The notes beneath the pieces were generated by a model, which was given only the letters and a program-made list of their open reading frames with translations, was not told where the DNA came from and made no database searches. 40,223 bases of DNA from PALSA-612 sp035652235 (GTDB taxonomy: Bacteria; Actinomycetota; Thermoleophilia; Gaiellales; Gaiellaceae): assembly GCA_035652235.1 (NCBI GenBank), contig DASREE010000049.1:1-40223 (forward strand), written 5' to 3'. The position numbers and the translations under genes were made by a program. Positions within the stretch are counted from its first letter, which is position 1. The number at the start of each line of letters is the position of its first letter. Below, piece after piece: positions 1-7,421 of the stretch.

Positions 1-633
1 CGCGAGCACGGCGTCCCAGAGCGCGACCGCATCCTCCGCCATGCAGAGGATCTCGCAGCCGTCCTCCCCCGTGTACCCGGTGCGGTTCACCATGCACTCG
101 ACGCCGTCGATCGTCTCCTCGGCGAAGGTGAACTGCTTCGCAGGCCGGAGGCCGAGCTTCGCGATCGCATTCGGCCCCTGCACGGCGACGAGCGCGTACT
201 CGTCGGAGACGTCGCGCACGTCCGAGCCTGTGATCTCCCGCTCCTTGATCCACCGGAAGTCCGCCTCGCGATTGGACGCGTTGACGACGAGGAGGAAGCG
301 GAAGTCGCCGAGCCTGTAGGCGATCAGGTCGTCGACGATCCCGCCGCGCTCGTTCGTGAGCAGCGTGTACTGGGCGCGGCCCGGTCCGATACGGCCGAGG
401 TCGTTGGAGAGCGTCGCGTCGAGCAGCTCCCGCGCCCGCGGCCCCTCGACCTCGATCTCGCCCATGTGCGAGACGTCGAACGCGCCGCAGTCCCGCCGGA
501 CGGCCAGGTGCTCGGGGATGACGCCCTCGTACTGCACGGGCATCTCCCAGCCGGCGAACGGAACCATGCGCGCCCCGAGGCGCAGGTGCTGCTCGTACAG
601 CGGTGTGCGGCGCAGGCCGGCGTCCGCGGTCAC
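1..633 (-). CDS. gcvT: Aminomethyltransferase GcvT (glycine cleavage T protein), 3' part outside window
   Basis: The T protein of the glycine cleavage system transfers the methylene group from the H-protein lipoyl arm to tetrahydrofolate in the cytoplasm. The visible 211 residues start MTADAGLRRTPLYEQHLRLG and contain the family segments VPFAGWEMPVQY, FDVSHMGEIEVEGP, LLTNERGGIVDDLI and NRTGYTGEDGCEI, all in the expected order for the folate-binding N-terminal domain. The reading frame is open to base 1, so the C-terminal portion is missing only because the window ends. I chose the GTG at 633 because it gives the usual N-terminus and has a TAGCAT hexamer 8 nt upstream. It lies 150 bp downstream of ftsZ on the same strand. 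No other gcv gene is visible. Family assignment is secure. Confidence 0.93.
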   Translation of the reverse strand, partial: MTADAGLRRTPLYEQHLRLGARMVPFAGWEMPVQYEGVIPEHLAVRRDCGAFDVSHMGEIEVEGPRARELLDATLSNDLGRIGPGRAQYTLLTNERGGIVDDLIAYRLGDFRFLLVVNASNREADFRWIKEREITGSDVRDVSDEYALVAVQGPNAIAKLGLRPAKQFTFAEETIDGVECMVNRTGYTGEDGCEILCMAEDAVALWDAVLA

Positions 634-641
634 GTCCGGGG

Positions 642-647
642 ATGCTA
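642..647 (-). promoter_or_regulatory. Putative -10 element (TAGCAT) for leaderless gcvT
   Basis: On the minus strand TAGCAT is followed by 8 nt and then the GTG start of gcvT. This places the expected transcription start at or next to the start codon. No good -35 is visible. The same hexamer and spacing occur before the oxidoreductase gene at 39559. Confidence 0.45.
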
Positions 648-743
648 GCCGCGCGGGCGAGGACGAGCCCCCGCGACGCGGAGCGGGCGGTGGGCGCGGC
701 CGCCCGAGGGGGCGCGGCGATCCGGTCGCCCGGGAGAGCGCGG

Positions 744-785
744 GATCCCGAGCGGGCGCCGCGATCCCGAGCGGGCGCCGCGATC
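744..785. repeat. Tandem 19-bp repeat, two perfect copies, at the ftsZ stop codon
   Basis: The unit GATCCCGAGCGGGCGCCGC occurs at 744-762 and 763-781, and a third copy begins (GATC) at 782-785, inside the ftsZ stop codon. It lies in the ftsZ-gcvT intergenic region. Its function is unknown; it may be a simple slippage duplication. Confidence 0.8.
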
Positions 786-1884
786 AGGAGTCGCGCAGGA
801 AGGAGGGCACGTCGAGGACCTCGTCCGGGATCTCGAAGCCCTCCGTGCGCCGCTCTTTCCGCGGCTCGCGCGTCCGCGGCCCGGCCGGCGCCGGGAGCGG
901 CGGCTCGCTCGCCGCGGCCATGCGCCGCCTGCGCCGCTGGTCGCCGAAGCCGGTCGCGATCACCGTCACGCGCAGCTCGTCGCCCATGGCCGGGTCGACG
1001 ACGGCGCCGAAGATGATGTTCGCGTCGGTGGCCGCCGCGCTCGTCACCACCTCGGCGGCCTCGTTCACCTCGAACAGGCCCATGTCGGACGGCCCGGTGA
1101 CGTTGAGCAGAATCCCGGTCGCGCCGTCGATCGTCGAGTCGAGCAGCGGCGAGGAGACCGCGGTCTTCGCCGCCTCGGCGGCCCGGTTCTGGCCGCCAGC
1201 CGAGCCGATGCCCATCATCGCCGTGCCGGCGTTCTGCATGATCGTGCGCACGTCGGCGAAGTCGAGGTTGACGAGCCCGGGGATCGTGATCAGGTCGGTG
1301 ATCCCCTGCACACCCTGCCGGAGCACGTCGTCCGCGAGCCGGAAGGCGTCCACCACGGACGTATCCTTGTCCACCACCTGCAGCAGCCGGTCGTTCTCGA
1401 TCACGATGATCGTGTCGACCCGCTCCGAGAGCGCGGCCAACCCCTGCTGCGCCACCTCGGCCCGCCGGCGGCCCTCGAACGAGAACGGCCGGGTGACGAC
1501 GCCGACGGTGAGCGCCCCCACCTCGCCCGCGAGCTCGGCCACGATCGGTGCGGCGCCGGTGCCGGTGCCGCCGCCCTCGCCCGCGGTGACGAACACCATG
1601 TCCGCGCCCTTCAGCGCCTCCTTCAGCTCGTCGCGCGACTCGAGCGCCGCCGCACGGCCCACCTCCGGGTTGGCGCCGGCTCCGAGCCCGCGCGTCACCG
1701 ACTCGCCGATGTGGATCTTGACGTCCGCGTCGCTCATCAGCAGGGCCTGCGCGTCGGTGTTGATGCCGATGAACTCCACCCCGGCCAGCCCGGCGTCGAC
1801 CATGCGGTTGACGGCGTTCGTGCCGCCGCCGCCGACGCCGGCGACCTTGATCACGGCGACGTAGTTGCCCGCCTGGCCTCTCAC
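784..1884 (-). CDS. ftsZ: Cell division protein FtsZ
   Basis: FtsZ is a tubulin-like GTPase that polymerises into the cytoplasmic Z-ring and recruits the divisome. At 366 residues it has normal length for a short-linker FtsZ. The tubulin signature GGGTGTG is at residues 104-110 and the T7-loop NLDFADV at 206-212. A basic Pro/Arg-rich linker (about 316-348) leads to the conserved C-terminal peptide EIPDEVLDVPSFLRDS, which normally binds membrane anchors such as SepF. The GTG start is supported by AGAGAGG at 1894-1900, 9 nt upstream. It is the last gene of the dcw cluster but is separated from ftsQ by 145 bp holding its own promoter. There is no ftsA beside it, as is usual in Actinomycetota. 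Confidence 0.98.
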   Translation of the reverse strand: MRGQAGNYVAVIKVAGVGGGGTNAVNRMVDAGLAGVEFIGINTDAQALLMSDADVKIHIGESVTRGLGAGANPEVGRAAALESRDELKEALKGADMVFVTAGEGGGTGTGAAPIVAELAGEVGALTVGVVTRPFSFEGRRRAEVAQQGLAALSERVDTIIVIENDRLLQVVDKDTSVVDAFRLADDVLRQGVQGITDLITIPGLVNLDFADVRTIMQNAGTAMMGIGSAGGQNRAAEAAKTAVSSPLLDSTIDGATGILLNVTGPSDMGLFEVNEAAEVVTSAAATDANIIFGAVVDPAMGDELRVTVIATGFGDQRRRRRMAAASEPPLPAPAGPRTREPRKERRTEGFEIPDEVLDVPSFLRDS

Positions 1885-1938
1885 AGGACTCGACCTCTCT
1901 CGGTGTACATGTCTCTGAACCTTTACTCGAGCATTACC

Positions 1939-1950
1939 TGCCGTACGGCA
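1939..1950. promoter_or_regulatory. Perfect 12-bp palindrome just downstream of the ftsZ transcription start (possible operator)
   Basis: TGCCGTACGGCA is its own reverse complement. It sits at about +6 to +17 relative to the transcription start predicted from the promoter at 1962-1990. Its half-site TGCCGT recurs in the inverted repeat at 1977-2021. This looks like a dimeric repressor site, but no cognate regulator can be named. Confidence 0.4.
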
Positions 1951-1961
1951 CGCGCACGCGC

Positions 1962-1990
1962 AGCGTAGGGACAGGTGTTTGCCGTGTCAA
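1962..1990 (-). promoter_or_regulatory. Dedicated ftsZ promoter, TTGACA-17-TACGCT
   Basis: On the minus strand a perfect housekeeping -35 (TTGACA, 1985-1990) is followed by a 17-nt spacer and TACGCT (1962-1967). The implied start near 1955 gives a leader of about 70 nt ending at the ftsZ GTG. It is the best sigma-70-type promoter in the window and lies wholly between ftsQ and ftsZ. Confidence 0.7.
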
Positions 1991-2021
1991 TCGCGAACTC
2001 CTGCCCGGCCGCACGGCAAAC
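1977..2021. repeat. Inverted repeat with 10-bp perfect arms overlapping the ftsZ -35 box
   Basis: GTTTGCCGTG at 1977-1986 and CACGGCAAAC at 2012-2021 are exact reverse complements separated by 25 bp. One arm overlaps the -35 hexamer by 2 bp and the other lies just past the ftsQ stop codon. It could be a looped operator, or an RNA hairpin ending ftsQ transcripts. There is no U-tract, so an operator seems more likely. Confidence 0.5.
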
Positions 2022-2029
2022 CCTCATGC

Positions 2030-2968
2030 TCAACCTGAGACTCGAGGCTCGGTGGGCGGGGTGCTCGCGGCAGGAGCTGGCCCGGTCGCGGTCGCGGAGG
2101 CGCCGCCGGCAGCGACGGCGCCCGTCGCGCCGGCCCACTGGTCGCCGCCCGTCGTTGCCGCTGCCGCCTGCCCGGAGGAGCTCGCATACCCTGCGACCGC
2201 CCGCGCCGGCACGCTCACGTCGAGGTAGGCGGCGCCCTCCGCGCGCGGGACGAGCATGCCCGCGACGGCGAGCTTGACGGCGAGGTTGCTCGTGTCGCCG
2301 AGGCGGATGTCGAGGCCGGAGGCGAGCTGGAAGGAGACGCCGTCCCCGCCTGTGCGAATCGTCAGCACGCGCCGCGGGAAGTGCCGGTCTCTGACCGCCT
2401 CGGCGACGCGGATCGGCGCCGCGATCGCCGGTCCGACCGGTGCGCCGAGCGTCACCTGCGTCGACGCCGCCAGCCAGATGCGCGGAAGCGGCGGGTACGG
2501 CTTCGCCGCCCGGCCGAGGACGCGCCCCGTGCCCGAGACGAGCCACGCGTCGGTCGCCTTGCGCAGGAGCGCCGCCGGCCGCTCCGCCTGTACGGCGACG
2601 CGCAGCGTGTGCGGGAAGTCGCGGTCGTAGCGCGCCGAGGCGATCTGCGGCAGACGGGCGAGCCGACGGTCGGCGTCCCCGCTGCCGAAGGCGACGAGGC
2701 TCGTGCCGAGGAGCGGCGCGAGCGCGGCGCGCACCCGGGCGGCAAGCGGCGGCGCCGCGCCCTCGACCTCGATGCGCTCGAGCGCGAAGATTGACGTCTC
2801 GCGGGCGACGAGGTAGCCGCCGACGGCGAGCACGAGCAGCACGACGCCGGCGAGGATCGACCGTGTCGAGGCAACCCAGGTCGCCGCTGCCCGTGGCGGG
2901 CGCGCCCGGCGGGCGAGCGGGACAGCCTGCGCTCGGACAGCCGGACGCCGTCGTGTCCCCTCCGTCAC
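2030..2968 (-). CDS. ftsQ: Cell division protein FtsQ (POTRA domain)
   Basis: FtsQ is a bitopic divisome protein that links early cytoplasmic components to FtsL/FtsB and the septal synthases. The 312 residues show an Arg/Pro-rich cytoplasmic tail (1-34), one membrane segment (about 36-56, rich in L, V and A), and a POTRA domain opening with FALERIEVEGAAPPLAARV (61-79). An FtsQ-type beta domain follows to about 260, then a low-complexity Ala/Thr/Pro tail that looks unstructured. The start is taken as GTG 2968, 31 bp after the murB stop. Its Shine-Dalgarno is poor: the GGAGGGGG upstream is about 24 nt away, so the exact N-terminus is uncertain. Position between murB and ftsZ is classical. Confidence 0.9.
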   Translation of the reverse strand: MTEGTRRRPAVRAQAVPLARRARPPRAAATWVASTRSILAGVVLLVLAVGGYLVARETSIFALERIEVEGAAPPLAARVRAALAPLLGTSLVAFGSGDADRRLARLPQIASARYDRDFPHTLRVAVQAERPAALLRKATDAWLVSGTGRVLGRAAKPYPPLPRIWLAASTQVTLGAPVGPAIAAPIRVAEAVRDRHFPRRVLTIRTGGDGVSFQLASGLDIRLGDTSNLAVKLAVAGMLVPRAEGAAYLDVSVPARAVAGYASSSGQAAAATTGGDQWAGATGAVAAGGASATATGPAPAASTPPTEPRVSG

Positions 2969-2999
2969 GCCGCGAAGTTCGCCGTCGCCGCGCCCCCTC

Positions 3000-3956
3000 C
3001 TACTGCTTCCCGGCTCGCACTGCGCGCGGCGGCGGCACGCCGGCCGGCAGCTCCCCGGCCGGCGGCAGCTCGAGATCGCCGAGCAGCTCCACCTCGCGCT
3101 CGAGCACGACACCGAACCGTTCGAGCGCCCGCCGCCGCGCCTCGGCGATCAGGGCAAGCGCGTCGGCGGCCGTCGCGCCGCCGGTGTTCTCGATGAAGTT
3201 GGCGTGCCGCGGCGAGATGCGTGCGCCGCCCACGGCGTGGCCCTTGAGCCCGCAGGCCTCGAGCATCCGGCCCGCGCTGAGCTCGTGCTCGGGATTCTTG
3301 AACACGCTCCCGAACGTGCGCCGGTTCGTCGGCTGCGTCGCCTTCCGCTGCCGGTTCAGCTCGGCCACCAGCCGCTTCACCTCCGCCGGGGGCCGCGGCT
3401 CGAGGGCGAGCTCGACGCGCGCGACGACCTGACCGGGAGCGAGTTGCGAGCGGCGGTAGGAGAGCCCGAGCTCGGCGCCGTCCAGCCAGCCGGGGCCGTC
3501 GGGACCGACGACGAGCGCCCGCCGCAGGAGCGCTGCCCAGTCGCTGCCGTACGCGCCCGCGTTCATGCGCACGCCCCCGCCGGCCGTCCCTGGGATCGCG
3601 CACGCGAACTCGAGCCCGCCGAGCCCGGCCGTGCGTGCGCGGTGCAGGCAGACGGCGTTGGCCGCCCCGCCCCCCGCGGAGAGGACGTCGCCGCGGATGT
3701 GGACGTCCGCCAGCTCCCCGGCCAGCCGCAGCACGAGCGCGCGCACGCCCGCGTCCGCCACGAGCAGGTTCGAGCCGAGGCCGATCGGGACGACCGGCAG
3801 CGAGCGCTCTCGTGCCCAGGCGAGCGCCTGCTCCAGCTGCCGCAGCGTCCGCGGGCGCGCGAAGGCGAGGGCAGGCCCGCCGATGCCCACGCTGGTGAGC
3901 CGCGAGAGCGGCATGCCCTCGACGATCGCGAGCGGCGGATCGGCGCTCGCCGTCAC
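3000..3956 (-). CDS. murB: UDP-N-acetylenolpyruvoylglucosamine reductase MurB
   Basis: MurB uses FAD and NADPH to reduce UDP-GlcNAc-enolpyruvate to UDP-MurNAc. In the 318 residues the FAD-binding segment has GLGSNLL (59-65) and IPGTAGGGVRMNAGAYG (121-137). The catalytic region has YRRS (167-170) and GSVFKNP (216-222), whose Ser is the proton donor, and EVELLGD lies near the end. The C-terminal 20 residues are a Pro/Ala extension. The chosen start is GTG 3956; an internal ATG at residue 15 would also leave the fold intact. It is 103 bp downstream of murC, the longest gap inside the murF-to-ftsQ part of the cluster, and no gene fits there. Confidence 0.95.
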   Translation of the reverse strand: MTASADPPLAIVEGMPLSRLTSVGIGGPALAFARPRTLRQLEQALAWARERSLPVVPIGLGSNLLVADAGVRALVLRLAGELADVHIRGDVLSAGGGAANAVCLHRARTAGLGGLEFACAIPGTAGGGVRMNAGAYGSDWAALLRRALVVGPDGPGWLDGAELGLSYRRSQLAPGQVVARVELALEPRPPAEVKRLVAELNRQRKATQPTNRRTFGSVFKNPEHELSAGRMLEACGLKGHAVGGARISPRHANFIENTGGATAADALALIAEARRRALERFGVVLEREVELLGDLELPPAGELPAGVPPPRAVRAGKQ

Positions 3957-4059
3957 CCGTTCGGCACGCTCCCGTCGCCCACTCGTGCGCCCTCCCCCGC
4001 GAGCCCGGGGGCCATCCCGCCCGGCCGCCCGGAGCGCCGGCGCGACTCAGGCGAGCAGC

Positions 4060-5286
4060 TCACGCGAGCGCCTCCAAGACGAGCGGCGCCGCCGTGACGA
4101 CGTCGTCTGCCCCCTGCGCGAGCACGATGTCGCCTGGGCGCGCGCGCCGCGCGACGAAGCGCGCGGCGTCCGCCAGGTCGGGTGTCCACGCCAGCGGCAT
4201 GCCAGGCCGGCGCTCGGCCAGCGCGTCGACGATCAGCTTTCCGCTCACGCCGTCCAGCTCGGGCTCGTCGGCGCCGTACACCTCGGCCACGGCGACGACG
4301 TCGGCGGCGGCGAGCGACGCCGCGAGCTCCCGCGCGAGGTACCGCGTGCGCGAGTAGCGAAGCGGCCGGAAGACGACGAGCACGCGGCCGCGGGCGAGCT
4401 CGCGCGCGGTCGCGATCGTGGCGGCGATCTCGGCCGGATGGTGGCCGTAGTCGGTGACGACGGCGACGCCCGCCGACTCGCCGGCGCGCTCCCAGCGGTG
4501 CCCCGCCCCCCGGTAGCGGGCGACGAGCGGCTCGGCCTCCGCGCGCGGCACGCCGGCCAGCTCGAGGGCGGCGAGCGCGGCGGCCGCGTTGCGGCGGTTG
4601 TGCTCACCCGGCACGGCGAGCTCGAGGTCGACCGGCTCGAGCTCCTCGGCGCGCACGACGTACCGGGCGCGCGCGAGCCAGCGCTCGAGCGACTCCTCCA
4701 CCTCGGCGCGCGAGGCGAAGGTCGAGTGGTGGTCGTGATCGACGTTCGTGAGCACGGCGACGGTGGGCACGAGCAGCTCGATCGAGCGGTCGGACTCGTC
4801 CCCCTCGGCCACGAGCCATCCCTGTCCGGCGCCGGCGTTGCCGCCGAGCTGCGGCACCTCGCTCCCGATCAGGAAGGTCGGGTCGCGTCCGAGCTGGACG
4901 AGGCAGAAGGCGATCATCGCCGCCGTCGTCGTCTTGCCGTGGGCGCCGCCGACGACGATCGACGGCCGCAGCGAGACGAGCTCGGCGAGGAGCTCCGCCC
5001 GGTGGCGCACCGCCGTCGCGCCCGGCGCGGTCAACTCCGGGTTGCCGGACGCGATCGCCGAGGAGACGATCACCTCCGACCCGGCCGGGACGTTCTCCGC
5101 CCGGTGCTCTCCCAGCACGACCCTGATCCCCGCCTCCTCGAGGCGCGGCACGAACCGCGAGCGCCTGCGATCGGATCCCGCCACCTGCGCCCCCCATGCG
5201 GCGGCGACGAAGGCGAGCGCGCTCATGCCGGCGCCGCCGATGCCGACGAACCACAGGCGCCTGCCCTCGAGCTCACGCGGCGGCAA
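4060..5286 (-). CDS. murC: UDP-N-acetylmuramate--L-alanine ligase MurC
   Basis: MurC is the first Mur ligase, adding L-Ala to UDP-MurNAc with ATP. The 408 residues carry an N-terminal Rossmann domain (WFVGIGGAGMSALA, 12-25), the ATP P-loop GGAHGKTTT (113-121), NVDHDHHSTF (181-190), HNRRNAAAA (229-237) and DYGHHPAEI (279-287). The C-terminal domain contains FRPLRYSRT. It is shorter than typical MurC (about 450-490). The start must be TTG 5286, since no ATG or GTG precedes the nucleotide-binding motif in frame. GAGGAG ten bases upstream supports it. It overlaps the murG 3' end by 14 bp, suggesting translational coupling. Confidence 0.95.
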   Translation of the reverse strand: MPPRELEGRRLWFVGIGGAGMSALAFVAAAWGAQVAGSDRRRSRFVPRLEEAGIRVVLGEHRAENVPAGSEVIVSSAIASGNPELTAPGATAVRHRAELLAELVSLRPSIVVGGAHGKTTTAAMIAFCLVQLGRDPTFLIGSEVPQLGGNAGAGQGWLVAEGDESDRSIELLVPTVAVLTNVDHDHHSTFASRAEVEESLERWLARARYVVRAEELEPVDLELAVPGEHNRRNAAAALAALELAGVPRAEAEPLVARYRGAGHRWERAGESAGVAVVTDYGHHPAEIAATIATARELARGRVLVVFRPLRYSRTRYLARELAASLAAADVVAVAEVYGADEPELDGVSGKLIVDALAERRPGMPLAWTPDLADAARFVARRARPGDIVLAQGADDVVTAAPLVLEALA

Positions 5287-6343
5287 GGGCGATCAGCTCC
5301 TCGGCGATCTCGTCGGCGGCGTTCGGACGCGCGACGGCGCGCATCCGCTCGGCCATCGCGCGCAGCCGCTCGGGGTCGCCGAGCAGGTCGCGAACGAGCC
5401 CGGGCGCTCGCCCGAGCTCGGCGTGCGAAAGGACGAGGGCGGCGCCCGCCCGCTCGAAGAAGCGCGCGTTCTTCGTCTGGTGGTCGGCCGTCGCGTACGG
5501 GTAGGGGACGAGTACGGCCGGCAGGCCCGCGGCCGCCAGGTCGAACACGGAGCCGCCCGCACGACACAGCGCGAGGTCGCACGCCGCGAGCGCAGCGCCG
5601 AACTCGGCCGTGTAGGCGACGAGCCGGTAGTCGGGCCGCTCGATCCGCGGCCGAAGCGAGGGGTAGTCGCGCTCGCCGGAGAGATGGAGCACCGCCGGCC
5701 CCGACTCGCCGAACGCCTCCACGGCGAGCTCGTTCAGGCTGCGAGCCCCCTGGCTGCCGCCGAAGACGAGCAGGGCCGGGCCGTCTGCGGGCAGGCCGAA
5801 GCGACGCCTGCCCTCCTCGCGCGACGTCGGCCGCGAGCGGGCCGGCACCGGCCGTCCGGTGACGCGGAACTTCGGGCCGTCGCGGCCCTCGATCGGGAAG
5901 GCGCAGAACACGCGGCGGGCGAACGGCAGCGCGAGGCGGTTGGCGAGGCCGAGGTGGGCGTCGGCTTCGGTCAGCGCGGCCGGGATCGAGCGCGTCCAGG
6001 CGGCGAGCACCATCGGCCCGGCCACGTAGCCGCCGCCGCCGAGCACGACGTGCGGCCGCCGCCGGGCGAGAATCTCGCGGCAGGCGAACGGCGCCTTCGC
6101 GGCGCGGGCGAGCGCGCGCAGGAGGGCGATGCTTGGCTCGCGGGGGAAGCCGCAGACGCGGAAGGCGTCGAACTCGAAGCCGGCGTCAGGAACGAGCCGC
6201 GCCTCGAGCCGATCCGGCGACCCGGCGAAGCTCACCCGCACGCCGCGCTCGCGCAGCGCCTCGGCGACGGCGATCGACGGCGCGACGTGGCCGCCGGTCC
6301 CCCCGGCCGCGATCAGGCAGCGCAACGTGCCCCTCTGCTCCAT
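5273..6343 (-). CDS. murG: UDP-GlcNAc--lipid I GlcNAc transferase MurG
   Basis: MurG is the peripheral membrane glycosyltransferase that converts lipid I to lipid II. In the 356 residues the GT28 N-domain loop AAGGTGGHVAPSIAVA is at 12-27 and LGGGGYVAGP at 101-110. The C-domain has FGGSQGARSLNE (194-205) and RAGGSVFDLAAAGLPAVLVP (261-280), which bind the UDP-sugar. I chose ATG 6343 (MEQRGTLRCLIAAGG) because it begins shortly before the conserved motif. The frame is open further upstream to 6409 but adds only low-complexity sequence. The first 158 bp overlap the 3' end of the ftsW frame. Confidence 0.95.
   Translation of the reverse strand: MEQRGTLRCLIAAGGTGGHVAPSIAVAEALRERGVRVSFAGSPDRLEARLVPDAGFEFDAFRVCGFPREPSIALLRALARAAKAPFACREILARRRPHVVLGGGGYVAGPMVLAAWTRSIPAALTEADAHLGLANRLALPFARRVFCAFPIEGRDGPKFRVTGRPVPARSRPTSREEGRRRFGLPADGPALLVFGGSQGARSLNELAVEAFGESGPAVLHLSGERDYPSLRPRIERPDYRLVAYTAEFGAALAACDLALCRAGGSVFDLAAAGLPAVLVPYPYATADHQTKNARFFERAGAALVLSHAELGRAPGLVRDLLGDPERLRAMAERMRAVARPNAADEIAEELIALAAA
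5297..5302 (-). promoter_or_regulatory. Shine-Dalgarno GAGGAG that supports the TTG start of murC
   Basis: The minus-strand sequence GAGGAG lies 10 nt before TTG 5286, inside the murG coding region. It is the main evidence that murC uses a TTG codon here. Confidence 0.6.
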
Positions 6344-7421
6344 GCCCGCTGCCGATGTTAAGGAGAATCCCGGTGGAGGCGAGCGCGGCAATGAGGCTCG
6401 AGCCGCCATAGGAGACGAACGGCAGCGTGATCCCCGTCAGCGGCGCGATGCCGAGCACCGCGGCGAGGTTGATCGCCGCCTGGGCGCAGACGAGGACGGT
6501 GAGCCCCGAGGCGAGCACCTTGCCGAACGGGTCGCGGCAGGCGAGGGCGATCCGCAAGCCGGCCCAGGCGAAGGCCGCGTAGGCGGCGATCACGGCGGCT
6601 GTGCCGACGAGGCCGAGCTCCTCGCCGATGGTGGCGAAGATCATGTCGGTGTGGGCCTCGGGCAGGTCGAAGTTCTTGATCACGCCGTGGCCGATGCCGA
6701 CGCCGAAGATCCCGCCCGAGCCGAGCCCGATCATCGCCTGCACCACCTGGAAGCCCGCCCCCTGCGGGTCGCCCCAGGGGTTGAGGAAGCTGAACAGGCG
6801 CGCGCGACGGTACGGCTCGAGCCAGATGGCGAGCACGCCGAGCGCCGTGACGATCGCGAAGCAGCGCGCGAGCAGGCCACCCGGCGTGCCGGCGACGACG
6901 AGCATGCCGCCGATCATGAGCGCGATCGCAATCGCCGTCCCCAGGTCCGGCTCGACGAGGACGAGCACGCATGCCAGCCCGGCGACGACGCCGAGCGGCC
7001 GCACCAGCTCCCCGAGCGTCGTCGGCCTCCGGCGGCGGGCGAGGTGCGCCGCCGCCCAGGCGGCCAGCGCCACCTTCGCCAGCTCGGACGGCTGGAAGGA
7101 GAACGCGCCGAGCGGGATCCAACGCCGCGCGCCGTTCACCTGCGAGCCGGCGACGAGCACGCCGGCGAGCAGGACGAGGCTGATCACGAGCAGGGTGGGC
7201 GCCGTGCGGCGCCAGAAGCCGTACGGCGTGCGCGCCGCGAGGACGAGCGCGACGACGCCGGCGAGCGCGAAGATCGCCTGCCGGGTGAGGTAGTACATCG
7301 GCTGGCCGTTGCCGTCGGCGGCCCGCGCCGACGTGGCGCTGTAGACCATGACGAGACCGAAGGCGGTGAGGGCGAGCGTGACCAGGACCAGGACGTTCGA
7401 CTCGAGCTGCGCTCGCTTCAC
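6186..7421 (-). CDS. ftsW: Septal peptidoglycan polymerase FtsW (SEDS family)
   Basis: FtsW is a polytopic SEDS glycosyltransferase that polymerises lipid II with its partner FtsI. The 411 residues start at GTG 7421, which overlaps the murD stop codon as GTGA. The membrane segments and signatures are canonical: GARRWIPLGAFSFQPSELAK (98-117), VEPDLGTA (156-163), PWGDPQGAGFQVVQAM (215-230), FDLPEAHTDMIFATIGEELG (251-270) and LPFVSYGGSSLI (333-344). The usual protein ends near residue 356 (STGILLN). Here the frame continues another 55 Arg/Gly/Ala-rich residues out of frame across the first 158 bp of murG. That tail may be genuine read-through of an absent stop, or the trace of an indel. Confidence 0.94.
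   Translation of the reverse strand: MKRAQLESNVLVLVTLALTAFGLVMVYSATSARAADGNGQPMYYLTRQAIFALAGVVALVLAARTPYGFWRRTAPTLLVISLVLLAGVLVAGSQVNGARRWIPLGAFSFQPSELAKVALAAWAAAHLARRRRPTTLGELVRPLGVVAGLACVLVLVEPDLGTAIAIALMIGGMLVVAGTPGGLLARCFAIVTALGVLAIWLEPYRRARLFSFLNPWGDPQGAGFQVVQAMIGLGSGGIFGVGIGHGVIKNFDLPEAHTDMIFATIGEELGLVGTAAVIAAYAAFAWAGLRIALACRDPFGKVLASGLTVLVCAQAAINLAAVLGIAPLTGITLPFVSYGGSSLIAALASTGILLNIGSGHGAEGHVALPDRGRGDRRPRRAVDRRRRGAARARRAGELRRVAGSARGAARS

Noticed and set aside
356..1864. 502-aa open frame on the plus strand opposite ftsZ
   Set aside because: Low-complexity Ser/Ala/Arg translation antisense to an unmistakable ftsZ; long antisense frames are expected at this GC content.
5273..5286. Frameshift between murG and murC
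   Set aside because: The 14-bp overlap is a normal coupled arrangement; both proteins are full at the junction.
3565..5862. 765-aa plus-strand frame across murB-murC-murG
   Set aside because: Arg/Ala/Gly-rich shadow of three well-supported genes on the other strand, with no recognisable domain.
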